Notes under the pieces: model-generated
Told to the model about the DNA's origin: nothing
What the model saw: only the letters and a program-made list of their open reading frames with translations
Databases searched by the model: none
Made by a program: the position numbers and the translations under genes
In this document: positions 11,866-25,000 of the stretch, in pieces
Numbering within the stretch: position 1 is the first letter of the stretch
Layout: every line of letters starts with the position of its first letter
NCBI GenBank assembly: GCA_001661515.1
Contig: LUVW01000024.1
Span: forward strand, 442,446 to 497,671
DNA length: 55,226 nucleotides
Direction of reading: 5' to 3'
DNA from: Capniomyces stellatus
Lineage: Eukaryota > Kickxellomycota > Harpellomycetes > Harpellales > Legeriomycetaceae

Positions 11866-13434
11866 TTTTTTTTTTTTTACCTTTTTTTTCTTTCTTACTT
11901 TGCTTTTAACAGTTACTATATGCTTGTATTTTAACTACTTTATAATCTCGGAATATAACCAATTATCATCCAACCAAATCATTCCCTTGTCCTTTTTAAT
12001 TTTCTCGGTTTCAACCAATAACCATCACCTCTGAATTTACCTCTGAATTTACCTCTGAAATTCGTAAATTACTCCTCTGGTTAGCCTTATCAAGTATAAA
12101 CAAAAAACTGTATTGTATTATATGGCTGATATATTCCACATCAATTGTTTTTTTTTTCTTGGGTCAGACAAACAAGTCAGATTGAAAATCGGTTCCTTTT
12201 GACAAAATAAACTCAAAAACTTGACAAGTTTTCATCATGTTTATCTAGATCTTCTATGCTATTGGTTCCCGGAATAACATTTGTATATGTGCCTGAATTT
12301 CACTTTTAAATGTTTGGTTAATATAAAATACAGTAAAAAAAAAACTGTTGGTATACAAATAATTTATGTAATTACAACCATAAAACATAAATTTTAGAAC
12401 CATCATCTTGGAAGGAAAAAAAGCTGAAAGACATAAATCAAATCAAATGGGAAAACGAGGCGGATCATCGAGTATATAACTCCATAGGCTGGCCAATTCT
12501 TTTTGTTGTTAAAGGGGACTGGTGGCTTATTTTGTAAACCCTATAAACAGTTTTTTTTTTTAATACTTTTTTTTTTTACCTCCCTACCTCCCTACCTTTC
12601 CCCCCTTTTTTTCCCTTATTTCCCATTCTCTCATTATAAATATCCAGGCGATTTTATTCAATGGTATATTTAACTTTGTTAAAATGCTTTTGGTGCCAGC
12701 AAACATCATGTTTTTTTTTGCATGAAAGGAAGAAAAAAAAAAGAATAGAAATAATGGAAAACTTGGTCAAATCCAGTTTACTTGTATTAATGTTGTCTAG
12801 CAACAAGTACACACACACAAAAATTTTTTTTTTCTTCTAGCGGGTTTGACCTTGGTAAATATATACTTTTCATACATTGAGAAATAGTAGATGCCACTTT
12901 TAGACTCTAAGCTTACAAAAATAACTAAAGGGTTATTAGTAGCACCAAAACATTGAGAGACCGGATATTAAAGACAATACACGGCATAGTACGTGAGGAA
13001 TAAAAATATACAGACGATATTGGAGGACAGTAGACTCACTATTGCCAGAGTACATGTTATACTATATATACACACAAGTGATATAACGTAAGTTACAAGA
13101 AGAACAACAACTCTTTTCCTCCACTTTAGCGGAAAAATAGAGCAAAAAGGAAGGAATACAGTAAATCGATAACAAAAGGTATACAGCCTAGTTGTGACTT
13201 TCAAATAAAGTAAGTGTTTAGTTTGGTCTAGTTTGGTGTAGCGCAAATAAATGCCGTTTTGGTGGATAGAAAGGGATTGTGTTGTAACGGAATATGGTAT
13301 TTAAAAATAAAGTAGAATGAAAAAAAAAAAAAAAAAAAAAAAANNNNNNNAAAAAAAAAAAAAAAAAAAAGTAACAGTTTGTAAATAATTGGGTGAATAA
13401 AACAGGAGGAACAAAAGTTATAGCAGAAGAAGCA
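11866..13434. other. intergenic, subtilase to kinase
   Basis: Begins with a pyrimidine-rich 3' flank. Three near-copies of CCTCTGAATTTA lie near 12027-12062. It ends in a poly-A block with an assembly gap at 13344-13350, only about 85 bases before the kinase ATG. No gene seen. Confidence 0.7.
13321..13370. repeat. poly-A block with 7-N gap
   Basis: Poly-A on both sides of seven N (13344-13350). The true length is unknown; it probably lies in the kinase leader or promoter. Confidence 0.9.
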
Positions 13435-15223
13435 ATGGGACAAGGACTTTCAACTATGGACGAGGAGTCGGGACAAAGGATACCGAAATTTAACAAGGAC
13501 TTTAAGGGGTTTCTAAAGTCTGGGAAGAGCAAGTCGAAGAAGGGGAATGACAAGTTGTATAGAAACACGGCGAGTGCTCAGGATGACAACGAGTCGGTGG
13601 CGACAATTACAAGCGATGCTAGTTCGGATGATTCAGCAGAGTTTGCGATAGTTGATGGGAAGAAGCAAAAGATGAAGTACAGTATAATGATGAGTAAGAA
13701 TGACAAGAGCATATTTAGTGCGCAGAATGGGATAGTCAACAGGAGCTCGGATGGGAGTGATGATTTGAGTAAGGGTGGGGATGCGAATGTGAAGGGAATC
13801 AATGAGCTGAAAATCAGCACGGATGTTGGCCGGAAAAGTGGCGAGAGTGATAGGCTGGAGGGATTGACACCAACAGATGCACAAGGTGAAGATGAAAAAG
13901 TTGATACAAGAGCAGCAGTGAAAGATAAAAAAAAACCGGCACAAGACACACTTGTAGTGGCAGAGAAGGTGGCAGAGAAGGTGGAAGTGGAGGTGGCAGA
14001 GAAGGTGGTGGAGGTGGAGGTGGAGGTGGGGGAGAAGGGAAAGGAGGAGGAGAATATCAAGAACAGCTTTACGTACAAAACAAGAGAAAAACTAAACAAA
14101 ACACATCAAAACCTGTCAGAATACAGGTTCTTTAGAACAGTTGGAACAGGGTCGTTTGGAAGAGTTAAGCTTGTCAAGAAAATGTCAAATAACAAGTACT
14201 ATGCGTGCAAGATTCTTGTGAAGAGCGAGGTGATAAAGGCTAACCAACTTGACCACGTAAAGAACGAGAGAGACGTGTTGGCGTTTTGTAACTGTCCGTT
14301 TATAGTGAAGATCAATGGGACTGGACAAGACAACTCCAATCTGTACATGTTTATGGAGTATATCATTGGAGGCGAACTGTTTACGTATTTGAGACGATAT
14401 GAGGTAAGTATATTGTGAATAGGGTGAAATAAGTACCACCAAGAGCACTTTTTTATTTGTTTGTTTAATTGTGACTTTGCGACCAAGTATTACCTGATGG
14501 CAAAACAAAACAAAACAAAACAGTACAAGTATATAAATATAAATATAAATATGTATAATTGAAAAATAGTGTTTCCCATCGCCAGTTGCAAAGTTTTACG
14601 CGGCCGAAGTGTTTATAGCATTTGAATATCTACACTCACACGACATTATATACCGAGACTTGAAGCCAGAAAACATATTAGTTGACAAGCGGGGGCACAT
14701 AAAGTTGACAGATCTTGGATTTGCAAAACACGTTCCAGATATAACATGGACGCTTTGTGGAACACCAGATTACCTTGCACCAGAGATAATTAGGAACAAA
14801 GGGTACGGGAAAGCAGTTGATTGGTACAGTCTTGGAGTTCTCATTTTTGAAATGATTGCGGGATACACACCGTTTTATGAAGATGATCATTACAAAATGT
14901 ACGAACGTATCTTGGCCAACCGTATTCAATGGCCAAAAGTTTTTGATCCTGTTGCTAAAGACCTTGTCAAAAAACTTGTAACCCCGGATCTAACCAAAAG
15001 GTTTGGAAATCTGAGTAATGGGCCTAAAGACATTGTTGCACACAAATGGTTTGAAGAGGTTGATTGGGTCCGACTAGCCAATAGAGGCATTGTTCCACCG
15101 CTTGTCCCAAACAAAATGAATGAAGGTGACACCAGCAACTTTGATGAATACAAAGATGCAGAAAATGACTATATCGGTGTTGACGAAAAGTTCAAATACA
15201 CTACGGAATTTTCCGACTTTTAA
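13435..15223 (+). CDS. cAMP-dependent protein kinase catalytic subunit (AGC kinase)
   Basis: Two exons, 13435-14403 and 14570-15223, 540 aa. I start at the ATG at 13435; the open frame runs further upstream but only from GTG. The first 229 residues are charged low-complexity sequence, including Val-Glu-Lys repeats near 175-202. The kinase domain begins near 230: glycine loop GTGSFGRV (237-244), Lys259, Glu278, catalytic YRDLKPEN (Asp353), metal-binding Asp371, and the PKA activation segment TWTLCGTPDYLAPE with Thr384 in place of PKA Thr197. The intron joins RRYE to CFPSPVAKFYAA, restoring the PKA helix-D/E region. The C-terminus ends in FSDF, the PKA-type FxxF hydrophobic motif. Odd points: DLG replaces DFG, and the N-terminus MGQGLS fits an N-myristoylation site. 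Convergent with the GYF gene. Confidence 0.95.
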
Positions 15224-15586
15224 ATTCAAAATCTTGCAAGAAAGGGAACCCTTTTTCGTTCCTTTCCCTTCTAGTTTTTGTCACTTCTTTTTTTCTTTTT
15301 TTCTTTCTTTCTTTCTATTATTTTTATTTATTTATTTATTCAACATGTACTTTATTTATTCTCCTCTCTCCCTCCCTTCCTCCAGATACTTTTTGATTGT
15401 TTACCAGCTAGAATTAAGGTACCATAAATATGGGTTAATTCAGATAAAACCCGATTTAGACGATTAATAGGAATAATTAATAGGAATAATAAATTAAAAT
15501 AATAAATTGAAATAATAAAAAGGGAATAGAAGGAAATAAAAAGGAATAGAAAGAGGGAAAGAGAAAGAGAGAAATAAATATAAGAA
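15224..15586. other. convergent 3' intergenic space
   Basis: Pyrimidine-rich directly after the kinase stop (CTTT and TTTA runs), then purine-rich (GAAATAAA, GAGAAAGAG) which is the pyrimidine-rich 3' flank of the minus-strand GYF gene. The base composition switches strand at about 15470. Confidence 0.75.
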
Positions 15587-17345
15587 TCAAGGGCGATTCT
15601 TTTTGCCTTTTTTGTTGACAACTTGGAACTCTGATGTATTGAGCTGATCAGAAGTGGTGGGGGTACCAGGTTGAGCGGCCAAGCCCAAGGCGTCAGCTTT
15701 ACGTCTTTTGATGAATTCGTTGGCAAATGACTTGCCATTCAGGTTCTGAGAGTAGGCATAGACCTGGTCAGAAATGATTTCGATGCTTGATTTGGGGGGG
15801 TTTAGGGGGAAAGACAAGAGGACTTGGATAAACTCGTCAACATCAATACCAGTCAACGACCCCAAAGCAGATCGACACCAGTCAAGAAAGGCGGGGGAGG
15901 GGGTATTGGGGCTAGAGTTGTTTTTGGCAGCCAAATTAGCAGTAGAATTTGAGTTTGAATTTGAGTTTGAGTTTGGTGTTGGATTGGCAGAAACGTTTGG
16001 GCTGTTTGAGCTGTTTGAAGTGTTGGTTGTTGGTTTTGGGGAGTTGAACGGCTGTTTAACTTTGGATTTGTCAGAGGATTCTGGCCGTTGTTGGGTGACG
16101 AGATCGGCGTAACGTTTAGAAGATCCGATCTGGGATTGTGGTAGAGCGTGGGAATCAATTCTGTTGGACTTGAGCTTCTTTTCCTTTGCTAAAGCCTCCT
16201 CGCGCTGGATCTCAAGCAGGTTCATTTTAGGGGTAGAGTTTGGTGTTAGCCATGGAGACTGAACTTTGGTGGTTTGAGGTTCACTCTTATTAACCAACTC
16301 GTTAGTAGCAGCAGCAGTAGCAGCAGTAGTGGTAGTAGTATTGATTGTAGGTGTGGTAGTGGGAGATTTCAAGGCTTTGGGATTCTTGAGAGATTTATTT
16401 TTCAGTTCCTTTTCCTTTTCTTTTTCTTTTTCTTTTTCTTTTTCTTTTTCATTCTCTACAATTTCCTTTTCTTTTTCATTCTCTACAATTTCCTTTTCTT
16501 TGTTTGAATCAATGTGTGGTGAATCAGCATCCAAATCTAGACCCTTTTCTTTAGACTTTTGTTTTGGTTTAGGTTCACTCTTTTTTGTTTGTTTTGGTTG
16601 GCTGTTTTTGACACCGTTATTTTTATTGTTGGGATTTTCAGCTTGGGAGTTTTTGATGGAAATGTCAAGATTAGAAAGTTTTTCGACAAGATTATCTGTG
16701 TGTTCTGGTTGGTTGTTGTTGGGGTTGTCAAATTGGGAGTTTTGGGCTGATTGGTTTTCGAGGAGAATATGGGCTTGGAGTTGCTGGAGCTGTTGGCGAA
16801 TCAGAGTGAGGGCATATTGAATGCCGCCTCTTTGAACAGCGTCAATGACAATGGGGTCAAGCGACATTTCGAGCTGGGAAAGCTGATTGGTGTGGATAGA
16901 CGTTTGGTGGGCAAGTTCCATTCGGATAGTTTCGTCGGCTATTCTGCTTTGGTGCTGCAGTCTAACAAGAAACTCGGGTGGAACTGAGGTATTGTTCATC
17001 TGAGCCTGTTGTCTCAGCTGCTGTTGCTCCTGGACCAATGCATTGCCTAGCTGCAGAATTTGGTTCTGGGCTTGTTGCTGAATCATCTGGAACATTTGTT
17101 GTCTTTCGCTGATTTCAACCAACAAACCTTCTTGTTCTGCCAACAGCTGAGCCAGTTGCATTGACCGAGCTGTGACTACCTGGTTTCTATTCCCAATCGC
17201 ATTATTGCCACCCAATTCGTTGGTGTGATCATTGTTTGATTGTGCAAGAATTCTGTTGTAAAGTTGTTTGGCTTCATCACCAACCAAAAAATCATTTCCA
17301 TTATTTTCTGAATTATTGTTGGACATCATTTGTTGCTGATGCTGA

Positions 17346-17381
<36 letters not shown>

Positions 17382-18559
17382 AGTAATTGTTGCTGCATCA
17401 ATAACATTTGTTGATGTTGCTGTTGAGCTTGTTGTTGTTGTTGTTGTAATAACAATTGCTGTGCTTCTTCTTCTCTAGAGTTGTTACCGTTAAAATCCAG
17501 TAATGTTCCAACTATAAATGGTTCAGCTGCATTTTGGACCTTTACAATAAGAATGTTGAGTTGTTCATAATCATTCCAATCGTTTCTGCGCACCTGAAGA
17601 TCTTCGGGAAAATAGCCTGCCTCATACCATTCCTGCATGCTAATTCCCGAGAATGGTCCTATTTGTATTTTATTGTTTAGTTACTGTATTAATTTGATTT
17701 AGTTACATATATTATTAATTAGAGTTTATCTCTTACCTTGGAGTGCACCTCTTGGGTCTCTATAGTACCAAATCTTTTCCTCGAGTCTTTCAAACATCAT
17801 CTCTTCGTTTTCATAACCACCTCCACTTCCACTTCCACTTCCACCACCTCCAAACCCAGCCCCAGTGTTACCCATTCCCATTCCCATTCCCATATTTCTA
17901 TTCATTCCCATATTCATTTGTCTTGGTTCCAATTTGTCTCCATTTTCCGAGTATTTGAACTCACCATCAGCACCAAAAGACCCAATCATTCCTCTGCGAA
18001 TTTTACTAGACACCCAGGCTCCTCCCTTGTCAAAGTCTCTGGCGTTTCCGGGCCCAGACCCACCACTGTTCCCAGCACCCCGTCTTGCAAGTCCTCCACC
18101 ACCACCACCACCTCCTCCTCCTCCACCTCCTCCGTGCTTACGTTGGTTGGTTACTATGGCCTGTTGTTGCGCCAAGTGTTGCATTCTTCTTTGCTGTTGC
18201 TGTTGCTGCTGAATAAACCTTTTGCTGAGCTCACTGTTAACAAGCCCACTCTCCAACAATGCACTTTCTTCCTCCGTTGCCTCAATCAGCCCCATCGGAA
18301 CCAATTGCTCCTCACTAACCACCAGCTCTGTCCGTCCCACCATGTCCTCTGGCAAACTCGCTGTTGCTGAATCAAACAACTTCAGCATTTCCTGTGCCGA
18401 GTAATAGTACCTTCTATCTTTTACTCCCTCTCTTGTCCCTGCTCCCTCTTTTGCTCCCGTTCCTCCTCCCACGCCTTTCTCTTTCTTTTCATTCTCTCGT
18501 CCTTGCCCCTCCTTATATTGTGAATCTGTTGCTTTTCCACTAGATGGTGCTTTACGCAT
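15587..18559 (-). CDS. GYF-domain protein, Smy2/Syh1/GIGYF type
   Basis: Two exons, 17737-18559 and 15587-17658, 964 aa. The GYF domain spans the single 78-base intron at residues about 262-312: WYYRDPRGALQ joined to GPFSGISMQEWYEAGYF, the diagnostic proline-rich-peptide binding fold. Upstream are a poly-Gly run and Gln-rich segments; downstream come long poly-Gln/His-Gln coiled-coil sequence, Lys/Glu repeats (about 16390-16500) and Asn/Ser-rich spacers. Near the C-terminus LDWCRSALGSL through NEFIKRRKAD, and the FQVVNKKGKK tail, match the conserved C-terminal segment of fungal Smy2 and animal GIGYF. Known roles of the family are translational repression, the response to stalled ribosomes, and genetic links to COPII. 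The exact role here is inferred. Starting at 18559 gives a Ser/Lys-rich N-terminus. Confidence 0.92.
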
Positions 18560-20098
18560 CCTATTTTATCCACAATTCCATTTTATTTTATTTTATTTTT
18601 CTCCTTTCCTTTAGTTATCTATTCTCTACTGTATTAATCTATTTATCCTCTTTTAAGCTTTTACTATCTTTAATGTCTTTACTATCTTTCCCCTTACCAT
18701 TCTGGTCCAAAATTCATCTGTGTTGCCATCTTTTATTATCTACTAGCTATCTGTATTCTTTTCTAATATTTATTTTATTTTATTTACTTTTATATTATTA
18801 CTTGCTACAATCAATAAAAAAAAATACAAGTGCATAAATCCAAGATGTATTTGATTGCAAAAAAATTACCTTCTTTTTATCTATGATTGTTTCTGATTTC
18901 AGTCTAACCTGCTTATTCTTTTGCTAGATATATTAATCAATCGACTCTTTTAATCATGAGCTATTTATTTTTTTTTCCTTCAAGACGAAAAAAAAAATAA
19001 TAATAATAATAGTAGTCTCCTTTTCTACCTTTGTTGTTTTTACTAAACCGACTTGTTTATTTTATTTTGTCGTTTTGCCTCTACCAACTTGCCTTTTCGA
19101 CTCGATAAATTTTTTGATTCTTTTTTATTACTGCTTTGTTTTGTTTTATTTTATTTTATTTTGTTTTGTTTTATTTTATTTTATTTTGTTTTGTTCTGTT
19201 TAAAAAAATCTGATTTTTTTTTTAGATTTAGTTACTACCGAAACCTTCATTTTTTTTCTGTGTTTTAATTAGCTGTTTATTTTATTTTCTCTAGTGCTGG
19301 CACTTAATTTACCAGTCTTGATTTCTTTTTTTTTTTTTTTTTTTTTTTTCTTCCTTTTTTTACTTGTTCTAAATCTTTCTTTTAATTGGTTTTTTTTTGT
19401 CGTATTCACACTTTGGTTCCATTAAAATTGCTCTAGAAACTCTAGATTTCCTTTTTTAATATATATATATATACTGTTTTATTTTACCAAGTCATTTTAG
19501 GGGTCCATTTGTCTCTTACATTAGGGTTCTTTATAATACAAATACCAACCTTCCAACTTTTTTTTCTTTTACCAAACCCGGAATTTATATAACTAATACC
19601 GTTTCCACACTTAATTCTGTAAACTTTGCTCAGTATGATTTGCTTGCTATTTGATTTCGACTTCTTAAATCCAATGATAATCCAAACTCACCTTCCCTTC
19701 AAAATGACCAACAACTCCATTTCATTTACCTATACATCGTAATAATATAAGGTCAGCTATAATTAATTCAACAAACGCATTCTCTTTCTCAAAAGCAAAT
19801 CGATTATATTTTGCAAATCCCCAGTCTAAACCAAAACAGCAGATTTACTGCCAAAATAAACCCCAAACACTCCCTCATCCACATTATGAAATAGCAATCA
19901 CAACACCGTTCATTGTATAAATGTATATACAAAGTAATACCCAACCTGTGAAAAAGGGGTTTAACGTTCGAATTCCAAACCAAACCAAATAAAATCAAAT
20001 GAGATCAAATCAAATGAAAAAAAATGATATTTTCAAAAACAAGAAATAGAGGGATAATAAAGGTGTCAAGATGGGGTTGTCAAATGAAAAAAAGTAAA
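18560..20098. other. intergenic, GYF to CAT2
   Basis: Dominated by T-rich homopolymers and TTTTA/TTTTG pentamer runs (19137-19200) and a poly-T block near 19326-19349. Purine-rich when read as the leader of the minus-strand GYF gene. No gene seen. Confidence 0.7.
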
Positions 20099-22081
20099 TT
20101 AAAGCTTTGACTTTGTGTTTTCAAGGACAACTTTTGAAAGCATGTCACGGGTATCTACAGCAGCATCAACCAAGCATTGGCAAAACTGTTCGGCATTCAG
20201 TTTGAATTCGTTGGTTTGACAAGTGACATTAAAAACCAAGTCGTTTTTGTTCACCGAGTAGGCTACGCCATAACCTTGTGGAACAACCTCGCCCCATCCC
20301 CAGGATGTAAAGTTTTCGGTGGTGATGTTTGAGGTGGAAATAGCCCAGGTTGAGGACTTGGAGTATGCGGGATCGGTAAACAATTTTGGCATTGTTTCGT
20401 CTTTGGCAACAAGCAGCTTCAATCCCAGCAAATGTCGGTCAACGCCCTTTCCGTTTCCTGACTCACCAAGGTACTTTGCGTGGGCTGAGGTCGCAGCAGC
20501 TAAAAGCTTAGCCTTTTGCTGGTTTGACACGGTTGGATCGCCCATGGATTTAACCCAAGCAACTGATTCATTTGACACGACTCGTCCAGCCTCGGTTCTC
20601 CCCCTTAAAAACTTTCTTGTCTGTGCTGGCTCGTATGTGGCTACAAACTTGTTGTGCAGCTTGTACTGGGCAAACTGAATCATCATCTGTGCATATGCAT
20701 CTGGCGAAAATCCAAAGGTCTTGGTGATCATCTGCTTTCCATATCCGTGGAATGTAACAGAGCTTAGCTGCTGCTTGTTGATTTCGTTGTGGAATCTGGC
20801 TGCGGCCTCTTCAAGCGCCTTCAACACGCTGCTACTGGTTTCAAAAGCCAGAGGTGTTGGCACTGGCAAGTCAGACCTCACGCTCAACGGCCCAAAATCG
20901 TAATCTTCGGCCAATGACTTGTTGAGCACATAATCGTTAAGTCTCAGTGTTGGTGTTCCGTCCATCATTGAATGCTCGCCCAAAAATCCAGCCCTTCCGT
21001 TGTCAAACACAATAAACTGGCATGGCTTGTCAAAGAATCTGTTGTACCCGTCACCATGCCAACAACCGCGGCTGAGTTCCGTCTGTGTAATTGGCTTGGT
21101 GTTGTCCAAACACAGCAACAGAATCGAACTTTCGATTTCTGAAATGTTGAATCTGTTTTTAGCCGAAACCGACATCAACTTTTCCCGGTTCTCTGCCCAG
21201 TTGTCTCTGTAATCCCCGCTAAATATCCCCACTTTTGGTCCCACAGTTCCGTCAGCACTTTCAATGATTTTTTCTAGCAAGCTATTTTAAACATAATAGT
21301 ACAAATACACACTTTATGTACCAATAATACACACGTCTACACACCCTCTCAAAACAAGCTTACATTCTTTGTGTACCACATCCACCCAAGTGTACATATG
21401 TGTGTGTGCGTGTGTTGTTTATATTTACCTTTGGATTTCTGCTGGTGTCAAGTATTCCCCGTTGTGGATAATTGGAACTGTGTAAAACAGCCCATTGCGC
21501 ACAACAGTGATTTTTTGGTTCTCTGCTGGGTTGTATTGCACCGGAACGTCGGATGGCACCTTGGGAATACGGCACGTGTTGAACATGTATTGGTAGGAGT
21601 TGCAGCACAAAGGCGTTGATTTTATCATTTCTGGCTCCAAAGTCTCTGTCACTACCTGCTTCCAAAAGTCGATTGCGCAGCTAACAATCGATGCTGCTCT
21701 TGCAGTCGCGTTTTTCGTCTTTTTGTCGTCCTTATACGAATAAAAGTAGCTTACAAACGGAACAACTGGGTCTCTATACCCCAAATATGCCAACTCGTTC
21801 CACCATTCCTCCAGCCAACTGTTCTTTGTTGGGTCTGCTGCCCTTGCCTCCAGTCTTGCTTGCAGCTCTTTCCCCACCCCTGAACTCACAAACTCTTCAA
21901 TTGCCGCCTTACTTGCCTCCAACTCTTTTTTGGTCAGGTGTGGCTCAATTGTTCTCAAGTACTTTGGCAACGTCTCTTCTAATGTTGGGACTGGGAGCTT
22001 TGGAATCGTTGATTGCAGTGCATATAATTTACCCTTTAGTGCTGGCTTGAACCCGGCCTGTGCGTTTTTTGTTGATACCAT
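20099..22081 (-). CDS. CAT2: carnitine O-acetyltransferase, peroxisomal/mitochondrial
   Basis: Two exons, 21429-22081 and 20099-21281, 611 aa. It transfers acetyl groups between CoA and carnitine so acetyl units from peroxisomal beta-oxidation or the cytosol can reach mitochondria. Motifs: N-terminal LPKLPVPTLEETLPKYL-like start (here IPKLPVPTLEETL), EWWNELAYLGYRDPVVP, catalytic His321 in LGEHSMMDGTP, the YGKQMITKTFGFSPDAYAQM region, and STSNITTENFTSWGWGEVVP with GYGVAYSV near the C-terminus. The protein ends in NTKSKL, a perfect PTS1 peroxisome signal. No strong mitochondrial presequence is obvious at the encoded ATG, although yeast Cat2 is dual-targeted. The intron (147 bases) splits Ser218. 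Length and motif order fit the family. Confidence 0.96.
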
Positions 22082-25000
22082 TGTTGAAAATTGCGTTTTT
22101 GCTTTGTTGACCTATTGTTGTTTTTATCGCCAACTTTACTGGTTTATTATCGTTACTTTAAAAAGGAATAAAAAAAAAAGTTGATGCATCTTTTACAAAA
22201 GCTCCCTTTTTATTTGTACTAATCCTTGTCTTCCTCTGCGCCTCTATTGTACCGCACATTTGCCCCTTACCTTTAAAAATATATTCCTGTTAACTGAAAA
22301 GTTACTTAGTGCTTTTTGAGCCAGATTCTTACTACCAGTGTTCATTACACGCTTGCTTGCTACTTTTGAGTTGTTCTTTGGAATATTACACCTACAGGTT
22401 TGTCCTTATACTTTAGTACGGTTTATTTATATGTTTTTTTCAATCTAAAAGAAATAATTGGAAGTGGATTTGGCTCTGCTGTTTAAAAGTAAACGTCTGG
22501 TATAAAGGCCTCAAAGTCCTGTTATCTTATTATATCTTTGGTTTTTGCTTTTTTTTTCTTTTGAGTCTTGCTCTTTTATTCACTCGGAAACGTATATTAT
22601 ACAACCAATGGTATTATTTGTAGTAGTATAGAAAAACAGTGTGGGATATCTTTATCTTTCTCCAGATTTTCGACTATTCTCGACGTTTATAAACTAAAAG
22701 CAAACACGAAATTTTTCCTGGCTACAATATATATATATATAATCTTTTTTTTAAAAAGCAAAACCCATCTTACTTTCTTTCTACCCAAAGTGTGTATAAT
22801 TCCTTCCTTGTCAAAACCAAGCAATCAAAAAATATATCGAATCAAAAGTTACTCTATGGTACGAGCGCAAAAAAGTGCCAAATTATATTATCTTAGGCTG
22901 CGAATAGAATAAAAGGCTTTTCCAAGCTTAATATATCCCTATTTGATTGAAGATATCTTTTTCCTTTTTTAAGAAAGAAAAAAAAATGGATCAAAGGAAA
23001 GCTGCCTTAATAGCTCTATTCAACCTTAAAGCAATAAATAACCAAGGATAATTTTTGAAAAAAAAAAAAAAAAAAAAAAAAAAAAAANTTTTAAAAAAAA
23101 AAAAAAAAAAAAAAAGAATGGTCCTTCCTGATAAGAATAATGTTATTATTGCCCTTTGATCGCGCTTTATCGATATCCACTTTAAAACCTTATATCGTCC
23201 CTTCCATTTCCCTTAATCTCAAACAAAAAATAATGATTTCAGGCCAAATTACGAGGAGAAATAGAACCAAATACAAGGGTTTTATTTAAAGGTTTCAAGC
23301 CCTTTTCTCTTTAATTCAACCAGATCTCCTTTTTGTCTTTTAGTAAAACAAGTCCTGTTTATTTTATTCTTAATCATGCTCGTAATCATGTTTATATAAT
23401 TTAATTGGCTTGTGCTTAATCACATCTATCTGAGTGGGGGGGTTTTTTTTTGTAAGCTTTTTTTACTTTTACCTGTTTGTATTTATGCTTTGGATGAAAT
23501 TAACTTTATTGCTCTGCCTGACTACTAAACCAATGAGCCTTTTTTCACCCCCTAATTCAACACTTTTTTTTACCGTTTGATAGTCTCGTTTCTTGTTTTA
23601 TAATCTCAGTTTGGGTTTGCTTAAGCCACTCAAATTCGAGTTTACGTTGAGTTTCTCCTTAAACCTGTAAGATAGCTCTTTTCGAACTGTAATATCCCTA
23701 GCTTTTTAATCTGAAAAATCCTGCTATTTATTCACTATTAATTATGTAATTTCATGGATTAGTAGGCACGTCATTCAGCCTTCTTCAAACAAGTCCTGGT
23801 ATAATTTATTCACTCCTAACACAGGTGGCGAAACAATCCCATTATCGATAAGCAAAAGGCAAGTTAAATTGTCTTTGCTTCTTGAAAAATGTTTGAGCTT
23901 TTTATCGCGTTTAAATTCTCGGCTTTTTTTCACTTATCTACTCCTAGAAACCAAAATCTTTTTGTGAATCCCATAATTTCATGTTCATGCCTGCTCCTTT
24001 TTTTTCCTCTAATTTTTTTATCAAGACAACTCATATTTTTTTATCAAGACGCATATTTTTTTATCAAGATAAGCATATTTTTTTAGTTGCTGAAGAACCA
24101 TTTAGACTATTATCAGTTCTGTCAAGAAAAATAGTCTTTGACTGCACGCTTCAAGATTTAGTTTGGTTTGGTTTGGTCTGCTTTATGATATATGTGGTTG
24201 ACACGCCTCTTCCTTACAAATTCCATTTAAAGCAATGTAAATGACAAGTATCATTTCTTTATGTGAGAATGGTATTGATGAGTGGCGATGGTAGCATGTT
24301 ATCCTATAGCCATGTACCTGCCTGCTTTGCTTGGAACTATTGTGTTGACCACGCATCGGTTAAATAACAAATGTATGGCTGTGCTGCTCGCACGCTAACC
24401 AAGGTTTGTAGGTGTAAAAATTAACTGCTCGATTGATATTGTGCCAAATGCAGTCTAGAGCACCTTACCACCACACCATTTTTGATACTCTTGGTTGGTA
24501 TATACTAGATGTAACTTGCTGGGAACACTTGCGTGTTAAACGCTCCTGTTGCATTATGCTTGTAAACTGCTTCGGCTAATTTGAGCTTTCTCTCTCCGTT
24601 CTGTCGTTTTATTTCTTTTCCGATTGCTTAGCTACAAATAACATGTTTACTTTGAATCGTTGGCAATATTTATAGACCCAGGATTGCAAGTAAAGCGCCA
24701 ACTTTTTTTAATTCGAAGGTCATTACAAAGTTTCATATGACAAAAAAGCAACAGCCCAATAAAAACCGTACGGTTTTACAAATATAAAATAATGCCAATT
24801 GACTTTGGCTCAAGTAAACTGTGTTTAGCCAACTTTATTAGCTGATCAGTTGACTTTGATTCCTTAAAGAAAAGATAATGAATTGCATTTTAAAAAAATA
24901 TCGGCGAGAAAAGCCCCAATGAGATTGTTAACGAGGTTTATGTTGAACGTTTGTAAATGGGCTAGGTAGCATTTTTGAACGGATCAATTACTCAATTAAT

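Noticed and set aside
13393..13434. Upstream extension of the kinase from GTG at 13393
   Set aside because: Nuclear fungal genes start at ATG as a rule, and the first ATG at 13435 gives a plausible N-terminus.
13578..14099. 173-codon minus-strand frame opposite the kinase N-terminus
   Set aside because: Antisense shadow of the Val/Glu/Lys repeat region; no domain and no independent support.
19960..19985. tRNA B-box-like string GTTCGAATTCC
   Set aside because: Flanking bases do not form a T-stem or acceptor stem, and there is no anticodon arm upstream.
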